A stretch of 64,000 nucleotides of DNA, taken from positions 17,484,001-17,548,000 of the forward strand of contig OX335655.1 in assembly GCA_946894095.1 (NCBI GenBank), given 5' to 3'. Source of the DNA: Incurvaria masculella (taxonomy: Eukaryota; Arthropoda; Insecta; Lepidoptera; Incurvariidae). The position numbers were made by a program, and so were the translations under genes. The notes below the pieces were generated by a model that searched no databases, had not been told where the DNA came from, and saw only the letters and a program-made list of their open reading frames with translations. Below, one piece after another: positions 63,657 to 64,000 of the stretch (position 1 is the stretch's first letter; every line of letters begins with the position of its first letter).

Positions 63657-64000
63657 AAATTAAAATATATCCATCCTTATTTTTCGCCTGAAGAAGTAAG
63701 AAGAGAGACCATAACTATAAATACTAATCAGAGATTGTGCACTCCTCCCGTAATGTCTGTGCATGTTATATCTGACCACGGCCAGCATCAATGGTCCAAC
63801 GGTCACGTATCCAAAGGCCAACCGCCCCCAGTGATGCTTAACCTCAAGATCCAATCCCAAGGCATCAAGCGACGAAAGACCAAGGTCTAAATTAGACCTT
63901 GTCGTGTAATTGATTATGTACTTTATAAAATTGTTGAATTATCATAAGAGGTATTTTTTATGGAACCTGACATGAATGGCTAATACCATATAGCTACCGT
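63657..64000. other. Right edge, SINE start only
   Basis: From about 63961 the sequence (GGAACCTGACATGAATGGCT) is the tail end of an inverted SINE running out of the window. The 63660-63890 stretch is open on both strands but matches nothing I know. Confidence 0.5.

Noticed and set aside
63606..63890. 94-aa ORF at right edge
   Set aside because: Begins inside a dispersed repeat and has no recognised domain.

Overview
This is a eukaryotic, almost certainly lepidopteran, genomic window. Genes have small GC-rich exons and long AT-rich introns, and the repeats include types common in moths and butterflies: a CTAG-ending Helitron, (TCCG)n-bearing interspersed repeats, TTAA-bounded MITEs, tRNA- and 5S-headed SINEs and a CsRn1/Kabuki-like Ty3/gypsy element. 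The species cannot be named from the sequence alone. Every exon boundary below was read by hand from GT/AG sites, and all stated phases add up.

Four host genes are visible. (1) NOP58, + strand, five exons from 2179 to 9379, 575 aa, a complete box C/D snoRNP core protein. (2) Gene A, - strand, twelve exons from 21194 to 10139, about 941 aa: an M14 carboxypeptidase-like protein with a signal peptide, propeptide-like region, 339-codon acidic Ser/Thr-rich insert, degenerate carboxypeptidase fold and C-terminal hydrophobic anchor. (3) Gene B, + strand, eight exons from 28240 to 35388, 383 aa: a second secreted M14-like protein, head to head with gene A. (4) A TXNDC11-like thioredoxin-domain gene, - strand, fourteen exons from about 62698 to 39893, whose 5' end lies beyond the right edge.

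Genes A and B both keep the carboxypeptidase fold signatures but have lost the zinc ligands and the catalytic glutamate, so they look like a divergent pair of pseudoenzymes. In this haplotype gene A is also damaged or rewired. A complete 6.1-kb LINE, bounded by a 14-bp target-site duplication, sits exactly on its start codon, and a one-base change in a 7-base homopolymer breaks the propeptide frame.

Most of the rest is mobile DNA. The left edge is a LINE RNase H fragment carrying a nested 920-bp TA-flanked MITE. A Helitron lies in NOP58 intron 3. The 21.2-27.3 kb LINE has two open ORFs. A Ty3/gypsy element with identical LTRs and an antisense membrane-protein ORF lies in a TXNDC11 intron. There are six near-full copies of one TTAA MITE, a second TTAA MITE, an hAT-like MITE, a mariner remnant, several LINE remnants, and SINEs whose heads derive either from tRNA or from 5S rRNA.
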